Of a DNA stretch of 64,000 bases, positions 16,127 to 24,029 are shown one piece after another. The notes beneath the pieces were generated by a model that saw only the letters and a list, made by a program, of their open reading frames with translations, was not told the origin of the DNA and ran no database searches. How positions within the stretch are numbered: position 1 is the first letter of the stretch; each line of letters opens with the position of its first letter. Made by a program: the position numbers and the translations under genes. Location: the NCBI RefSeq assembly GCF_900188375.1, contig NZ_FZOO01000006.1:215534-279533 (forward strand). Direction: 5' to 3'. This stretch comes from Geodermatophilus pulveris (lineage in GTDB: Bacteria; Actinomycetota; Actinomycetes; Mycobacteriales; Geodermatophilaceae).

Positions 16127-17002
16127 ATGACGGTCGAGGCGATGCGCGCGGCCGTCATCGCGATCCGCGCGGGGACCTACGACGAGGTCACCGATGACGT
16201 CGCCTGCATATGTCAGGTATCCGACGCGGCGGTCGTCGCCGGCACATGTCGGCCAGATGCTGATCCGACGCCATGGGCGGCAGCCGAGGTCAGCGGCGCT
16301 GTCGTCTTGGTCGTGGCCGGTCACGCCGGGGCGGGCGCCTCGACGGTTGCGTTGGCGGTCGCCGAAGGGCTGGCGGAGAGCCGGCGGGTGCAGCTGGTCG
16401 ACTACGCCGAGCCGGTCCGGTCGGGGCTGGCCGAGGCCTCGACCATCGAGCTCGGTACGGAAGGCGCCGGGTGGCGCCGCGGCCGGCGCGGTCGACTGGA
16501 CGTCTTCCGCCTCACCCGCCGCCCGGACGACGGAGAACTCCCGCCGCCCCCGCAGCCTGATGGCACGGAACGGCTGCTGGTCGTTGACGCCGGCTGGTCG
16601 CTCACCATCGCGCTGCTCGACTCACCCAGTTGCCTCATCCCGGACGGGAGGGTCGTCGTCGTCACCCGGGTGACGGTGCCCGCGGTCCGGCAGACCGAGC
16701 GCGTGCTGGCCGCCATCGGCGGCGAGCCGGTGGTCGCCGCAGTCGGCCCGGCGCGCTGGCCCCAGGCGGTGCAGGCCAGCTGCGGACCACGACTGCGTGA
16801 GCTGCGGTCGCGGGGGCGGGTAGTCCGGGTTCCGGTCGACCGGCGACTGGAGACCTCTGGGCTGACCGGGGACCGGCTGCCGAAGCCGGTAGCGGCCGCC
16901 GGCCGGCTAATGGCTGCACTTCTGGTGCCGGCCGGACCCCCTCAGCCCCGGCATCGGCGCCGGGCAGCGTCCTCCCGGACCGGCTCGACGGGAACCCGAT
17001 GA
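16127..17002 (+). CDS. P-loop ATPase of ICE conjugation operon (ParA/DUF6668-like)
   Basis: The 291-residue protein has a deviant P-loop GHAGAGAST followed by a helix VALAVAEGLAE and strand VQLVDYAEP, as in ParA/MinD-type ATPases and the actinobacterial DUF6668 family. A second strand LLVVDAGWSL and a late VVVVTRVTVPAV fit the rest of a Rossmann-like fold. It is probably a soluble accessory ATPase of the conjugation apparatus. ATG 16127 has AGGGG upstream; two in-frame ATGs at 16013 and 16103 would add Ser/Pro-rich residues without signal. The stop overlaps the start of the next gene. Confidence 0.75.
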   Translation: MTVEAMRAAVIAIRAGTYDEVTDDVACICQVSDAAVVAGTCRPDADPTPWAAAEVSGAVVLVVAGHAGAGASTVALAVAEGLAESRRVQLVDYAEPVRSGLAEASTIELGTEGAGWRRGRRGRLDVFRLTRRPDDGELPPPPQPDGTERLLVVDAGWSLTIALLDSPSCLIPDGRVVVVTRVTVPAVRQTERVLAAIGGEPVVAAVGPARWPQAVQASCGPRLRELRSRGRVVRVPVDRRLETSGLTGDRLPKPVAAAGRLMAALLVPAGPPQPRHRRRAASSRTGSTGTR

Positions 17003-17382
17003 GGAGCGCACGCGAGACCGCGCACGCGGCGGGTCGGGCGGCGCCAGCCGTCGCAGTCGTGCTCGTCGGCTTGGTCGTGCTGGGCGGCGGGCCCGCGGCT
17101 GCGGCGCCGGTGGAGATCGCCGCGGCGGTCTGCCCGGAGCCGCCGCCGGGGATGCAGGCCTTCGCCGACGACGTGACCGCCTGGGTGAAGTGGGGCGTGC
17201 TGGCGCTGATCGGCATCGGCGCGGTGATGTCGCTCGGGTCGATCCTGGTCGGGCGGATCTTCTCCCATCCGCATGCCTCCCGGTACGGCGCGATGGGTGT
17301 CGCCGTCGTGGTGATGGTGGCGATCACCTACACGGTGATCCTGACGATCCTGGGCTCGATCACCGGCAGCGGGTGCACCTGA
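16999..17382 (+). CDS. Small conjugation membrane protein (VirB2/TrbC-like)
   Basis: A 127-residue protein with an Arg-rich N-terminus, a signal-like helix ending in GGGPAAAAPV (cleavage near residue 36 is plausible), two cysteines (VCPEPPPG, SGC near the C-terminus), and two further helices (WVKWGVLALIGIGAVMSLGSILVG and MGVAVVVMVAITYTVILTIL). The size and two-helix topology resemble VirB2/TrbC pilins or small channel subunits. Overlaps both neighbours by a few bases. Confidence 0.72.
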   Translation: MRSARETAHAAGRAAPAVAVVLVGLVVLGGGPAAAAPVEIAAAVCPEPPPGMQAFADDVTAWVKWGVLALIGIGAVMSLGSILVGRIFSHPHASRYGAMGVAVVVMVAITYTVILTILGSITGSGCT

Positions 17383-18191
17383 TGAAGAGCCTTCAGAAGC
17401 ACCAGGGGAGCGGAACGACGGAGTGGAGCCCGGCCCGGCTGCTGACTCTTCTCGTGGTCGGCGCGCTGGTGGCGCTCGCGGTGCTGGCCGGATTGGTCCT
17501 CGCCGTCGTCGCAGCACTGGGCCGCGACGACCCGGGCCCGGCGGACGCCGCACCACAGGCCGCAGCCCCGGCGACGGAGACATCGCAACGAGATGTGCTG
17601 GCCGCCGCTCCCATGCCGCCCGCCGAACCGGAGGCCGCGCTGCCTGGGCCGCTGGCGACCCAGTCCGCCGGCGTCCTCGAGCTGCCACGGCCCACCGGCG
17701 TCGGCCCGACAGAGGTGCCGACCGGCTTCCCGCGCACTCCCGAGGGGGCGCTGGCACAGCTGGCGGCCATCGACGTGACCGCCATGGAGAGCGGATCGGT
17801 GGACGGCGTGCGCCAGGTCATCGTCAAGTGGGCCGCGCCGGGTGGTCCCACCTCGGAGACGTGGTCGGGCGTGGACGGGATGGCGCGGCTGCTCTCTGCG
17901 GCCGGTCTGTCCAACGCCGGGTCGCCGCAGTTCGCCATCGTGGTCCGCCCGCTGATGGGACTGATCAAGGGCACGGTCGGCCCGGACTTCGCGGTGGTGT
18001 GCGTGGACTTCGAGTTCACCGTCACCGTGGAGCAGACCTCGCGGATCGCGATCGCCGACTGCCAGCGCATGGTCTGGACCGGCGACCGTTGGCTGATCGC
18101 GCCCGGGCCGGAACCGGCCCCGGCGCCGTCGGTGTGGCCGGGCACCGAGGCTGCGGTCGCGGCCGGCTACCGGGACTTGCGCTATGTGTAG
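17382..18191 (+). CDS. Conjugation protein, VirB8/TcpC-like
   Basis: The 269-residue protein has a single N-terminal membrane helix (LLTLLVVGALVALAVLAGLVLAVVAAL, spanning about 20-46), a Pro/Ala linker, and a periplasm-side domain of alpha+beta type (FPRTPEGALAQLAAIDVTA ... QFAIVVRPLMGLIKG ... VVCVDFEFTVTVEQTSRIAIADCQRMVW) ending in GDRWLIAPGPEPAPAPSVWP. Position and topology match the NTF2-like VirB8/TcpC assembly factors of Gram-positive T4SS. Starts one base into the stop of the preceding gene. Confidence 0.72.
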   Translation: MKSLQKHQGSGTTEWSPARLLTLLVVGALVALAVLAGLVLAVVAALGRDDPGPADAAPQAAAPATETSQRDVLAAAPMPPAEPEAALPGPLATQSAGVLELPRPTGVGPTEVPTGFPRTPEGALAQLAAIDVTAMESGSVDGVRQVIVKWAAPGGPTSETWSGVDGMARLLSAAGLSNAGSPQFAIVVRPLMGLIKGTVGPDFAVVCVDFEFTVTVEQTSRIAIADCQRMVWTGDRWLIAPGPEPAPAPSVWPGTEAAVAAGYRDLRYV

Positions 18192-19782
18192 GCACCTGCT
18201 CGGGCGGCGCGGCCGACGGGCGTTGATCGTCATCGCTGTCTTGACGGTCGCGGGCTGGCTGGCGAGCTCGGCTCCGGCGTCGGCGGACTCGACGGTGCTG
18301 GCGTTCCCGGCGGAGCCGGCTACCGACGACGGGGCGTTGTCGTGCCTTCCGATCAATCCGTTCTGCGTGCTCGGCGAGGCGGCCGGCGCGGTGGTCGCCG
18401 ACGTGTGGATCAACGCCATGCTCTCGCTGTGGGAGGCCGGACTGTGGCTGCTCGGCCTGGCCTTCTCCGTGATCGACGCCCTGGCCACGCCGGACCTGTC
18501 CGCCGGCGGCCCGCTGGCGGCGGTGTATCCGGTGACCTTCGGCATCGGAGCGACCTTGGCCGCGCTGATGGCCATGGTGCAGCTGGGCGTCGCGGCGTTG
18601 CGCCGGGACGGGGAGACACTCGGCCGACTGCTGGTCGGCCTCCTGCAGTTCGGACTGATGTGGACCAGCTACGTCGGCGTGGCCGCGCTGCTGGTCACCG
18701 GTGTCTCCGGATTGACCACCGCCCTGCTGAGCAGCCTGCTGGGCATCGACAACATGGCTTCCTTCGACCCGTCGATCAGCGTGGGCCGTGACCTGGTCGA
18801 CGGCACGGTCGCCACCGTCCTGGGTGTCTCCTCGGTCTTCCTGCTGGTGCCGGCCAGTGTCGGCTTCCTGCTGCTGATGCTGGTCCGCGAGGCAGCGTTG
18901 ATCGTGCTGGCGGCAACGTCGGCGATCTCGGCCGGCGGGCTGCTGGCGCAGACGTCGAGCTCCTGGTTCTGGCGCAGCCTGCGCTGGTTCCTCGCCGCGC
19001 TGCTGGTCGCCCCGGTGGCCGTGCTCGTCCTCGGGGTGGGCGTGACCGTCACCGAAGGCATCCTCACCGGAGCCGAGGAGACGAGCACCGAGCAGGCGGT
19101 CGGCATGGCGGTGGTCGGCTGTCTGCTGATTCTGCTGGCGGCGATCTGTCCGCTGGCGCTGTTCCGGCTGTTGGCCTTCGTCGACCCGGGAACCTCCAGC
19201 GGCGCGGCGCTGCGCTCCTCGCTGGCCGCCTCCGGCGGCGTGATGGGCGCGCTGGGGAATCTCGGCGGCCGGGGTGGTGGCCGCGCCGCGGGTGCCGCGG
19301 CCGCGGGTGGCGGGGCCATGGCGGCCTCCGGAGGGGTGGCCGCCTCGGGGGCCGCCGCGCAGATGGCCGGGGACCGGGCGCAGGGCGAGTCGACCGCGGA
19401 CTCCGCCACGCAAGGCCGGTTCGCCGGCGTCCTGCACGGACTCACGGTCGGCACTGCACAGGCGGGCCGATTGGCCGCGGGGGTGGCCGCCTCGGCAGCC
19501 GACGTGCTCTCCGGCGCCGGGATCGGGCACTCCGCGCACTACTACGGACCGCCCGTACCCACTCCCGGCTCCAACGGACACGGCCGAGCAGCGCTCGGTT
19601 CGGCGGGGGGCTCGGCGCGAACGGACGACGGCGGACTGCTGTCGGGTGGCGCAGGTCCGGCGTCGTTCCGGTTGGCGGGCAACGACCGGAACGACCACCC
19701 GGCCGACGCGGGTGATGCCAGCCCGCCGGTTCCCCGGCCACCTCGTCGAGACGACGGGCCTGCCGATGGCGGTGCGCGGTGA
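18184..19782 (+). CDS. Polytopic conjugation channel protein (TrbL/VirB6-like)
   Basis: The 532-residue protein has a cleavable signal-like N-terminus (GRRALIVIAVLTVAGWLASSAPASA), six or more transmembrane helices between residues 60 and 345 (for example LLVGLLQFGLMWTSYVGVAALLV and WFLAALLVAPVAVLVLGVGV), and a long C-terminal cytoplasmic tail rich in Gly/Ala/Ser (GGRGGGRAAGAAAAGGG). This matches the VirB6/TrbL group that forms the inner-membrane channel of T4SS. It overlaps the previous gene by 8 bp and the next by 4 bp. Confidence 0.8.
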   Translation: MCRHLLGRRGRRALIVIAVLTVAGWLASSAPASADSTVLAFPAEPATDDGALSCLPINPFCVLGEAAGAVVADVWINAMLSLWEAGLWLLGLAFSVIDALATPDLSAGGPLAAVYPVTFGIGATLAALMAMVQLGVAALRRDGETLGRLLVGLLQFGLMWTSYVGVAALLVTGVSGLTTALLSSLLGIDNMASFDPSISVGRDLVDGTVATVLGVSSVFLLVPASVGFLLLMLVREAALIVLAATSAISAGGLLAQTSSSWFWRSLRWFLAALLVAPVAVLVLGVGVTVTEGILTGAEETSTEQAVGMAVVGCLLILLAAICPLALFRLLAFVDPGTSSGAALRSSLAASGGVMGALGNLGGRGGGRAAGAAAAGGGAMAASGGVAASGAAAQMAGDRAQGESTADSATQGRFAGVLHGLTVGTAQAGRLAAGVAASAADVLSGAGIGHSAHYYGPPVPTPGSNGHGRAALGSAGGSARTDDGGLLSGGAGPASFRLAGNDRNDHPADAGDASPPVPRPPRRDDGPADGGAR

Positions 19783-21293
19783 GCGCTCACCGCTACGGCG
19801 ACTACTCCCGCGACGTCTCGGGCTGGTTCCTCGGGATGACCGGCGCCCAGCTGGCACTGGTCGCCCTGGCCGGCGTGCCGGCGCTGCTTGCGCTGAACGC
19901 CCAGGCCTGGGGGCTGTTCTTCGGCTGGCTGCCGGTGTGGGCGCTGCTGGCCGCGGTGCTGCTGGTGCCCGTCCGGGGTCGCGCGGCCGGCCGCTGGACG
20001 GCCGACCTGCTCCTGCACGCGATCGGAGTGCTCATGGGATGGACGGCGTTCGGCTCACGCGCCGCATCGGGGACGGCCGACGACCTGGCCGAGGCGGACC
20101 TCCCGGGAGTCCTGGCCGGCATCCGCACCCACGACGGGCCGCCCTTCGGGCAGCTGTTCGACCGCCCGGTGATCGTGCAGGACTCCGCAGCGCGCACCTG
20201 GGCGGCGGTGGCCCGGATCACCCATCCCGGCGTCGGACTGGCCGAGCCGGGCGAGCGGGACCGGATGGGCGCCGGGCTGGCGGAGCTGTGCGAGCTGACC
20301 GCCCGCACCGAACTGGTCGACCTCCTCGCCGTGCACCTGCGCACCGTGCCCGACGACGGTGCCGAACGCGCCGCCTGGGAAAGCGCGCATACCCGCGGCG
20401 ACGCACCGACCTTGGCCACCCAGGTCAACGCGCTGCTGGGGGCGATGCTGAGCCCGGCGGCGGTGCGCACCGAGGCCTTCGTGACCGTCGTCGCCGGCGA
20501 AGGCCGGCTCGCCCGGGCTGCGAAAGAGGCCGGTGGTGGGGTGGACGGCCGCGCCCGCGTGCTGCACGGAGCGATGGCCGAGGTCGAGACGGCGCTGCGT
20601 GGCCCGGTCGGCTGCACCGCGGTCTCCTGGCTGGACTCCGCCGCGCTGGCCGCCGCGGTGCGCACCGGCTTCGCCCCCGGGGATCGCGGCCCGCTGGTCG
20701 CCGCCGACCTGGCCGCCGCCTCCGGGCAGCAGGTGGCCGCCGGAGTGCCGATGGCGGCCGCAGGCCCCACCCAGGCCCGCGCCGAGGTGCGGCACTACGT
20801 GCACGACGCGTGGGCGTCCGTCACGGACACGATCCTGCTGCCCGACCAGGGGGCGGTGCTCGGCGCGCTGGCGCCGGTGCTGGTGCCGACCACGGCGGGG
20901 GAGCGGCGCTGCCTGACGGTGTTCCTCGCCCCGCTGCCGCTGGAGCGGGCCACCCGGATGGTCGGCCGGGAGGAGATGAGCGCCACCACCGGCAACGAGC
21001 TGCGCGCCCGGATGGGCTTCCAGCAGCGGGCCCGCCAGCGCCGTGACACCGAGCGGATCGGCGCAGCCGACGAGAAGCTGGCCACCGGCCGGGCACTGGT
21101 CCGCCTCGCCGCCGCTGCCTGCGTCACCGTCCCGGCGTCCTGGCCGGTCGCCGAGCACGGCCGCCGGTTGTCCGCCTCCGTCCGCGCCGCCGGATTCGTG
21201 CCGCTGCGGCTGGACCTGGCGCAGGATGCCGGCTTCGCCGCCGCTGCCATCCCCCTCGGCGTGGGGCTGCCGAATCGGCGGGGGCGACGATGA
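19779..21293 (+). CDS. SCO6880-type protein (PrgI + VirB4 N-terminal domain)
   Basis: The 504-residue protein has two membrane helices at 22-60 (GAQLALVALAGVPALLALNA, LFFGWLPVWALLAAVLLV) as in PrgI, followed by a soluble region that matches the N-terminal domain of VirB4-type ATPases (GVLAGIRTHDG, ARTWAAVARITHPG, AFVTVVAGEGRLARAAKEAG) and the MSATTGNELRARMGFQQRARQ segment near the C-terminus. The nucleotide-binding half is not in this chain but in the next gene. This split is the pattern of SCO6880 proteins in actinobacterial conjugative elements. It binds the membrane and docks the ATPase. Confidence 0.85.
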   Translation: MSAHRYGDYSRDVSGWFLGMTGAQLALVALAGVPALLALNAQAWGLFFGWLPVWALLAAVLLVPVRGRAAGRWTADLLLHAIGVLMGWTAFGSRAASGTADDLAEADLPGVLAGIRTHDGPPFGQLFDRPVIVQDSAARTWAAVARITHPGVGLAEPGERDRMGAGLAELCELTARTELVDLLAVHLRTVPDDGAERAAWESAHTRGDAPTLATQVNALLGAMLSPAAVRTEAFVTVVAGEGRLARAAKEAGGGVDGRARVLHGAMAEVETALRGPVGCTAVSWLDSAALAAAVRTGFAPGDRGPLVAADLAAASGQQVAAGVPMAAAGPTQARAEVRHYVHDAWASVTDTILLPDQGAVLGALAPVLVPTTAGERRCLTVFLAPLPLERATRMVGREEMSATTGNELRARMGFQQRARQRRDTERIGAADEKLATGRALVRLAAAACVTVPASWPVAEHGRRLSASVRAAGFVPLRLDLAQDAGFAAAAIPLGVGLPNRRGRR

Positions 21294-22798
21294 CCCGCCG
21301 CATGTCCCGCCGCGGGCGCGATGTCGCCGTCCTGCTCGACGACTTCGGCCACCGCCTGCCCACCGTCCCTACAGCACCGGCGGCGACCCGCGAGCGGGCG
21401 CCGTTCACCTCGGGGGTGCCCCGCCGCGGCCCCCGCGGCCGCGGCCGGGGCCGGGCCGCGACCCCGGCCCCGCTGTCGGTGTGGCGGATGACCTCGGAGC
21501 AGACCCCGGTGGCGTGGCCGCTGATCCCCACGCCCGGCCTGCCGCCCACCGGCGCACAGATGGGCATTGACCTGCTCTCCGGCGGGACCTTCTACTGCGA
21601 CCCGGTCGGCTGGGTCACCGACGACGACGTCCCGGTCACCAATCCCAACGTCGTCGTCTTCGGCAAACCCGGACGCGGTAAGTCCGCCACCGTCAAGGCC
21701 TTCGCGCTGCGGATGCTTGGCTACGGCTACCGCACCCTGGTCCTGGGGGACACCAAGGACGAGTACGAACCGCTGTGCCGTGAGCTGGGGGTGGAGCCGT
21801 TCGCCATCGGCCACGGTCTGCCCGCGCGGATCAACCCGCTCGCCTTCGGCCCCCTCGGGCACGGCTGGGACCGGCTCGATGCCGCCGAGGCGCGCCGCCG
21901 CGAGGCGATCATCTTCGCCCGCTGGCTGGTGCTGCTGCGCGGCCTGGTCGGCTCGCAGTCCGTGCCGTTCGGCCCGGTGGAGGAGAACGCCGTCGGGGAG
22001 GCACTGCGGCTACTCACCGGCTACCGCTCGGGCGCCACCCGGCTGAGCGAGCCCACCCTGCCGCAGCTGTGGCGGGCGCTCGACGAGCCTCCCGACGAGT
22101 TGGTCGCCGGCTGCCGGTACGCCGACCTCCGGCACTTCCTCGACGCCACCCGCGTCCTGCGCGACGCCCTCGGCGCCCTGGTCAAGGGTTCACTGGCCGG
22201 GCTGTTCGACGACCACACCAGCATCGACGTCGACTGGCGCGCACCCATCCAGTCGCTGTCACTGTCCCGGCTGGAGCCGCTCGGCGATCAGGCCGTCGGC
22301 ATTGCGCTGACCTGCCTGAACTCCTGGGGCCAGGCGATGCGCGAGATTGCCGACCCCGGCGACCTGCGCATCGTGGTCCGCGACGAGACGTGGCGGCAGA
22401 TGCGCCTGGGCGTGGAGGCCATGAAGAGCCTGGACGCCAACCTGCGGCTGTCCCGCCGGGACGCCGACGTGCAGATCTTGCTGGCCCACAAGCCCTCGGA
22501 CATGCTCACCGCCGGCGACGCCACCTCCCAAGCCGTGGCGATAGCCCGCGACCTGCTGCACCTGTGCGACACCCGGGTGCTGCACGGCCAGGACCAGGCT
22601 GTCGGCGACGAGCTGGGCAGCATGCTCGGCCTGTCCCCGGTGGCGCAGCGGGTGGTCACCGGCTGGGCGGTCGCCGGCAAGGGCCGGGCGCTGTGGCTGG
22701 TCGGGGACCGGGCGTTCAAGGTGCAGACCGTCCTCACCGAGCCCGAGCTGCGGCTGACCTACACCAACGAGGCCCTCACCGCCGGAGGAGCGGCGTGA
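21290..22798 (+). CDS. VirB4-like conjugation ATPase (C-terminal half)
   Basis: The 502-residue protein carries the VirB4/TraC ATPase core. Walker A is FGKPGRGKSAT near residues 124-134, followed by TLVLGDTKDEYEPLC. Walker B-like RIVVRDETWRQM is near residue 363 and the Q/H-rich sensor region DVQILLAHKPSDM follows. The N-terminus (1-60) is basic and disordered. It overlaps the SCO6880-type gene by 4 bp; the two chains together equal one VirB4. It powers T4SS assembly. Confidence 0.9.
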   Translation: MTRRMSRRGRDVAVLLDDFGHRLPTVPTAPAATRERAPFTSGVPRRGPRGRGRGRAATPAPLSVWRMTSEQTPVAWPLIPTPGLPPTGAQMGIDLLSGGTFYCDPVGWVTDDDVPVTNPNVVVFGKPGRGKSATVKAFALRMLGYGYRTLVLGDTKDEYEPLCRELGVEPFAIGHGLPARINPLAFGPLGHGWDRLDAAEARRREAIIFARWLVLLRGLVGSQSVPFGPVEENAVGEALRLLTGYRSGATRLSEPTLPQLWRALDEPPDELVAGCRYADLRHFLDATRVLRDALGALVKGSLAGLFDDHTSIDVDWRAPIQSLSLSRLEPLGDQAVGIALTCLNSWGQAMREIADPGDLRIVVRDETWRQMRLGVEAMKSLDANLRLSRRDADVQILLAHKPSDMLTAGDATSQAVAIARDLLHLCDTRVLHGQDQAVGDELGSMLGLSPVAQRVVTGWAVAGKGRALWLVGDRAFKVQTVLTEPELRLTYTNEALTAGGAA

Positions 22799-23964
22799 GC
22801 GGACCGGCGGAAGGAGCGGTCCGGGTCTACGCCACGCGGTGGCTGGTGCAGGCCGCCGCGCCCGCCGCCATCCCTGTGATCACCGCGTTCACCCTGCTGC
22901 TCATCCCGCTGGCCGTGCTCGCTGCCCCGGAGGCATCGAGGCCGGCGGCCTCCTCCGCCTGTTCGACCGGCGGCACCGGCGCGACCGTCGCCGGCGTCGA
23001 CCTGGACGCCGTCCAGATGGGGCAGGCGCAGACCATCGCGCACGTCGCCGCGGGGCGCGGGCTCGGGCCGTACGCGGCCACGGTGGCGCTGGCCACCGCC
23101 TACCAGGAGTCCCGGATCCAGATGCTGGCCAACGACGGCAGCAGCCCCGAACTGACCGCCGAGCAGGCCGCGGTGACCGCCACCAGCCTGCAGTACACGC
23201 ATGACGGTCTGGGCTCCGACCACGACAGCGTCAACACCTTCCAGCAGCGGTGGATCGCCGGCTGGGGCACCGTCGCCCAGCTGATGGACCCCGTCTACGC
23301 CGCCGAGGCCTTCTACGCCCGGCTCGTCGAGGTGCCGAACTGGCAGACGGTCCCGCTCACCCGGGCGGCGCAGGCTGTGCAGGTGTCGGCCGCGGGCGGC
23401 GCCTACGCCCGCTGGGAGCCGCTGGCCCGGGAGCTGACCGCGATGCTGTGGCCGGCCGCGCAGGCCGCCGCGGTCGACCCGTTCGGCGCGGCGCCCGGCG
23501 TCTGCCCGGGCCTGCCGGCGGCGGCCGGGTCGTGGGTCCGGCCCAGCTCCGGCACGGTCACCTCCGGCTACGGACCCCGCTGGGGAACCCTGCACGCCGG
23601 GGTCGATCTCGCCGGCCCCCGCGGCGCGCCGGTCTACGCCGCCAGCGGCGGCACCGTGATCCGTGCCGCGTGCACCAGCGTCTTCTGCGACCGCGACGGC
23701 AACCTCGGCCTGGGCGGCTACGGCAACCTCGTCGAACTCGACCACGGCGGCGGAGTGACCACCCGGTACGCGCACCTGTCCGGCTACACCGTCACACCCG
23801 GCCAGCAGGTGCCCGCCGGGGCACTGCTCGGCTTCCAGGGCTCCACCGGCAACAGCACCGGCGTCCACCTGCACTTCGAGGTCCGCCTCGACGGCGCTCC
23901 GGTCGACCCAGTGCCCTGGCTCGCCGACCGCGGCGTCGACCTGGACGCCCCCGACGCCGGATGA
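22795..23964 (+). CDS. M23 peptidase with lysozyme-like domain (conjugation cell-wall hydrolase)
   Basis: The 389-residue protein starts at GTG 22795, overlapping the previous stop. A membrane helix at about 20-42 anchors it. Residues 60-220 form a transglycosylase-like helical region (QAQTIAHVAAGRGLGPYAATVALATAYQES includes a catalytic-type Glu). The C-terminal domain (about 245-375) is LytM/M23: TSGYGPRWGTLHAGVDLAGP, TTRYAHLSGYTV and GVHLHFEVR supply the zinc ligands (His and Asp of HAGVD, His of HLHFEV). The pair of wall-degrading domains opens peptidoglycan for the T4SS, as VirB1-type proteins do. Confidence 0.9.
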   Translation: MSGPAEGAVRVYATRWLVQAAAPAAIPVITAFTLLLIPLAVLAAPEASRPAASSACSTGGTGATVAGVDLDAVQMGQAQTIAHVAAGRGLGPYAATVALATAYQESRIQMLANDGSSPELTAEQAAVTATSLQYTHDGLGSDHDSVNTFQQRWIAGWGTVAQLMDPVYAAEAFYARLVEVPNWQTVPLTRAAQAVQVSAAGGAYARWEPLARELTAMLWPAAQAAAVDPFGAAPGVCPGLPAAAGSWVRPSSGTVTSGYGPRWGTLHAGVDLAGPRGAPVYAASGGTVIRAACTSVFCDRDGNLGLGGYGNLVELDHGGGVTTRYAHLSGYTVTPGQQVPAGALLGFQGSTGNSTGVHLHFEVRLDGAPVDPVPWLADRGVDLDAPDAG

Positions 23965-24029
23965 GCCACCCCATGCCAGACATCGGAGGAGGAGCCATGC
24001 ACGAAACGCCGACAGGACGGCGGCAGTGA
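23961..24029 (+). CDS. Possible 22-residue coupling ORF
   Basis: A short frame starts at ATG 23961 in the stop region of the peptidase gene and stops at 24027-24029, overlapping the GTG start of the VirD4 gene. A strong GGAGGAGG at 23983-23992 precedes an internal ATG at 23998 that would give ten residues. The arrangement looks like a translational coupling leader for VirD4 rather than a functional protein. Confidence 0.4.
   Translation: MSHPMPDIGGGAMHETPTGRRQ

Noticed and set aside
18022..19857. Minus-strand frame of 611 residues
   Set aside because: Antisense to the TrbL-like gene; His/Gln/Arg-rich shadow without motifs.
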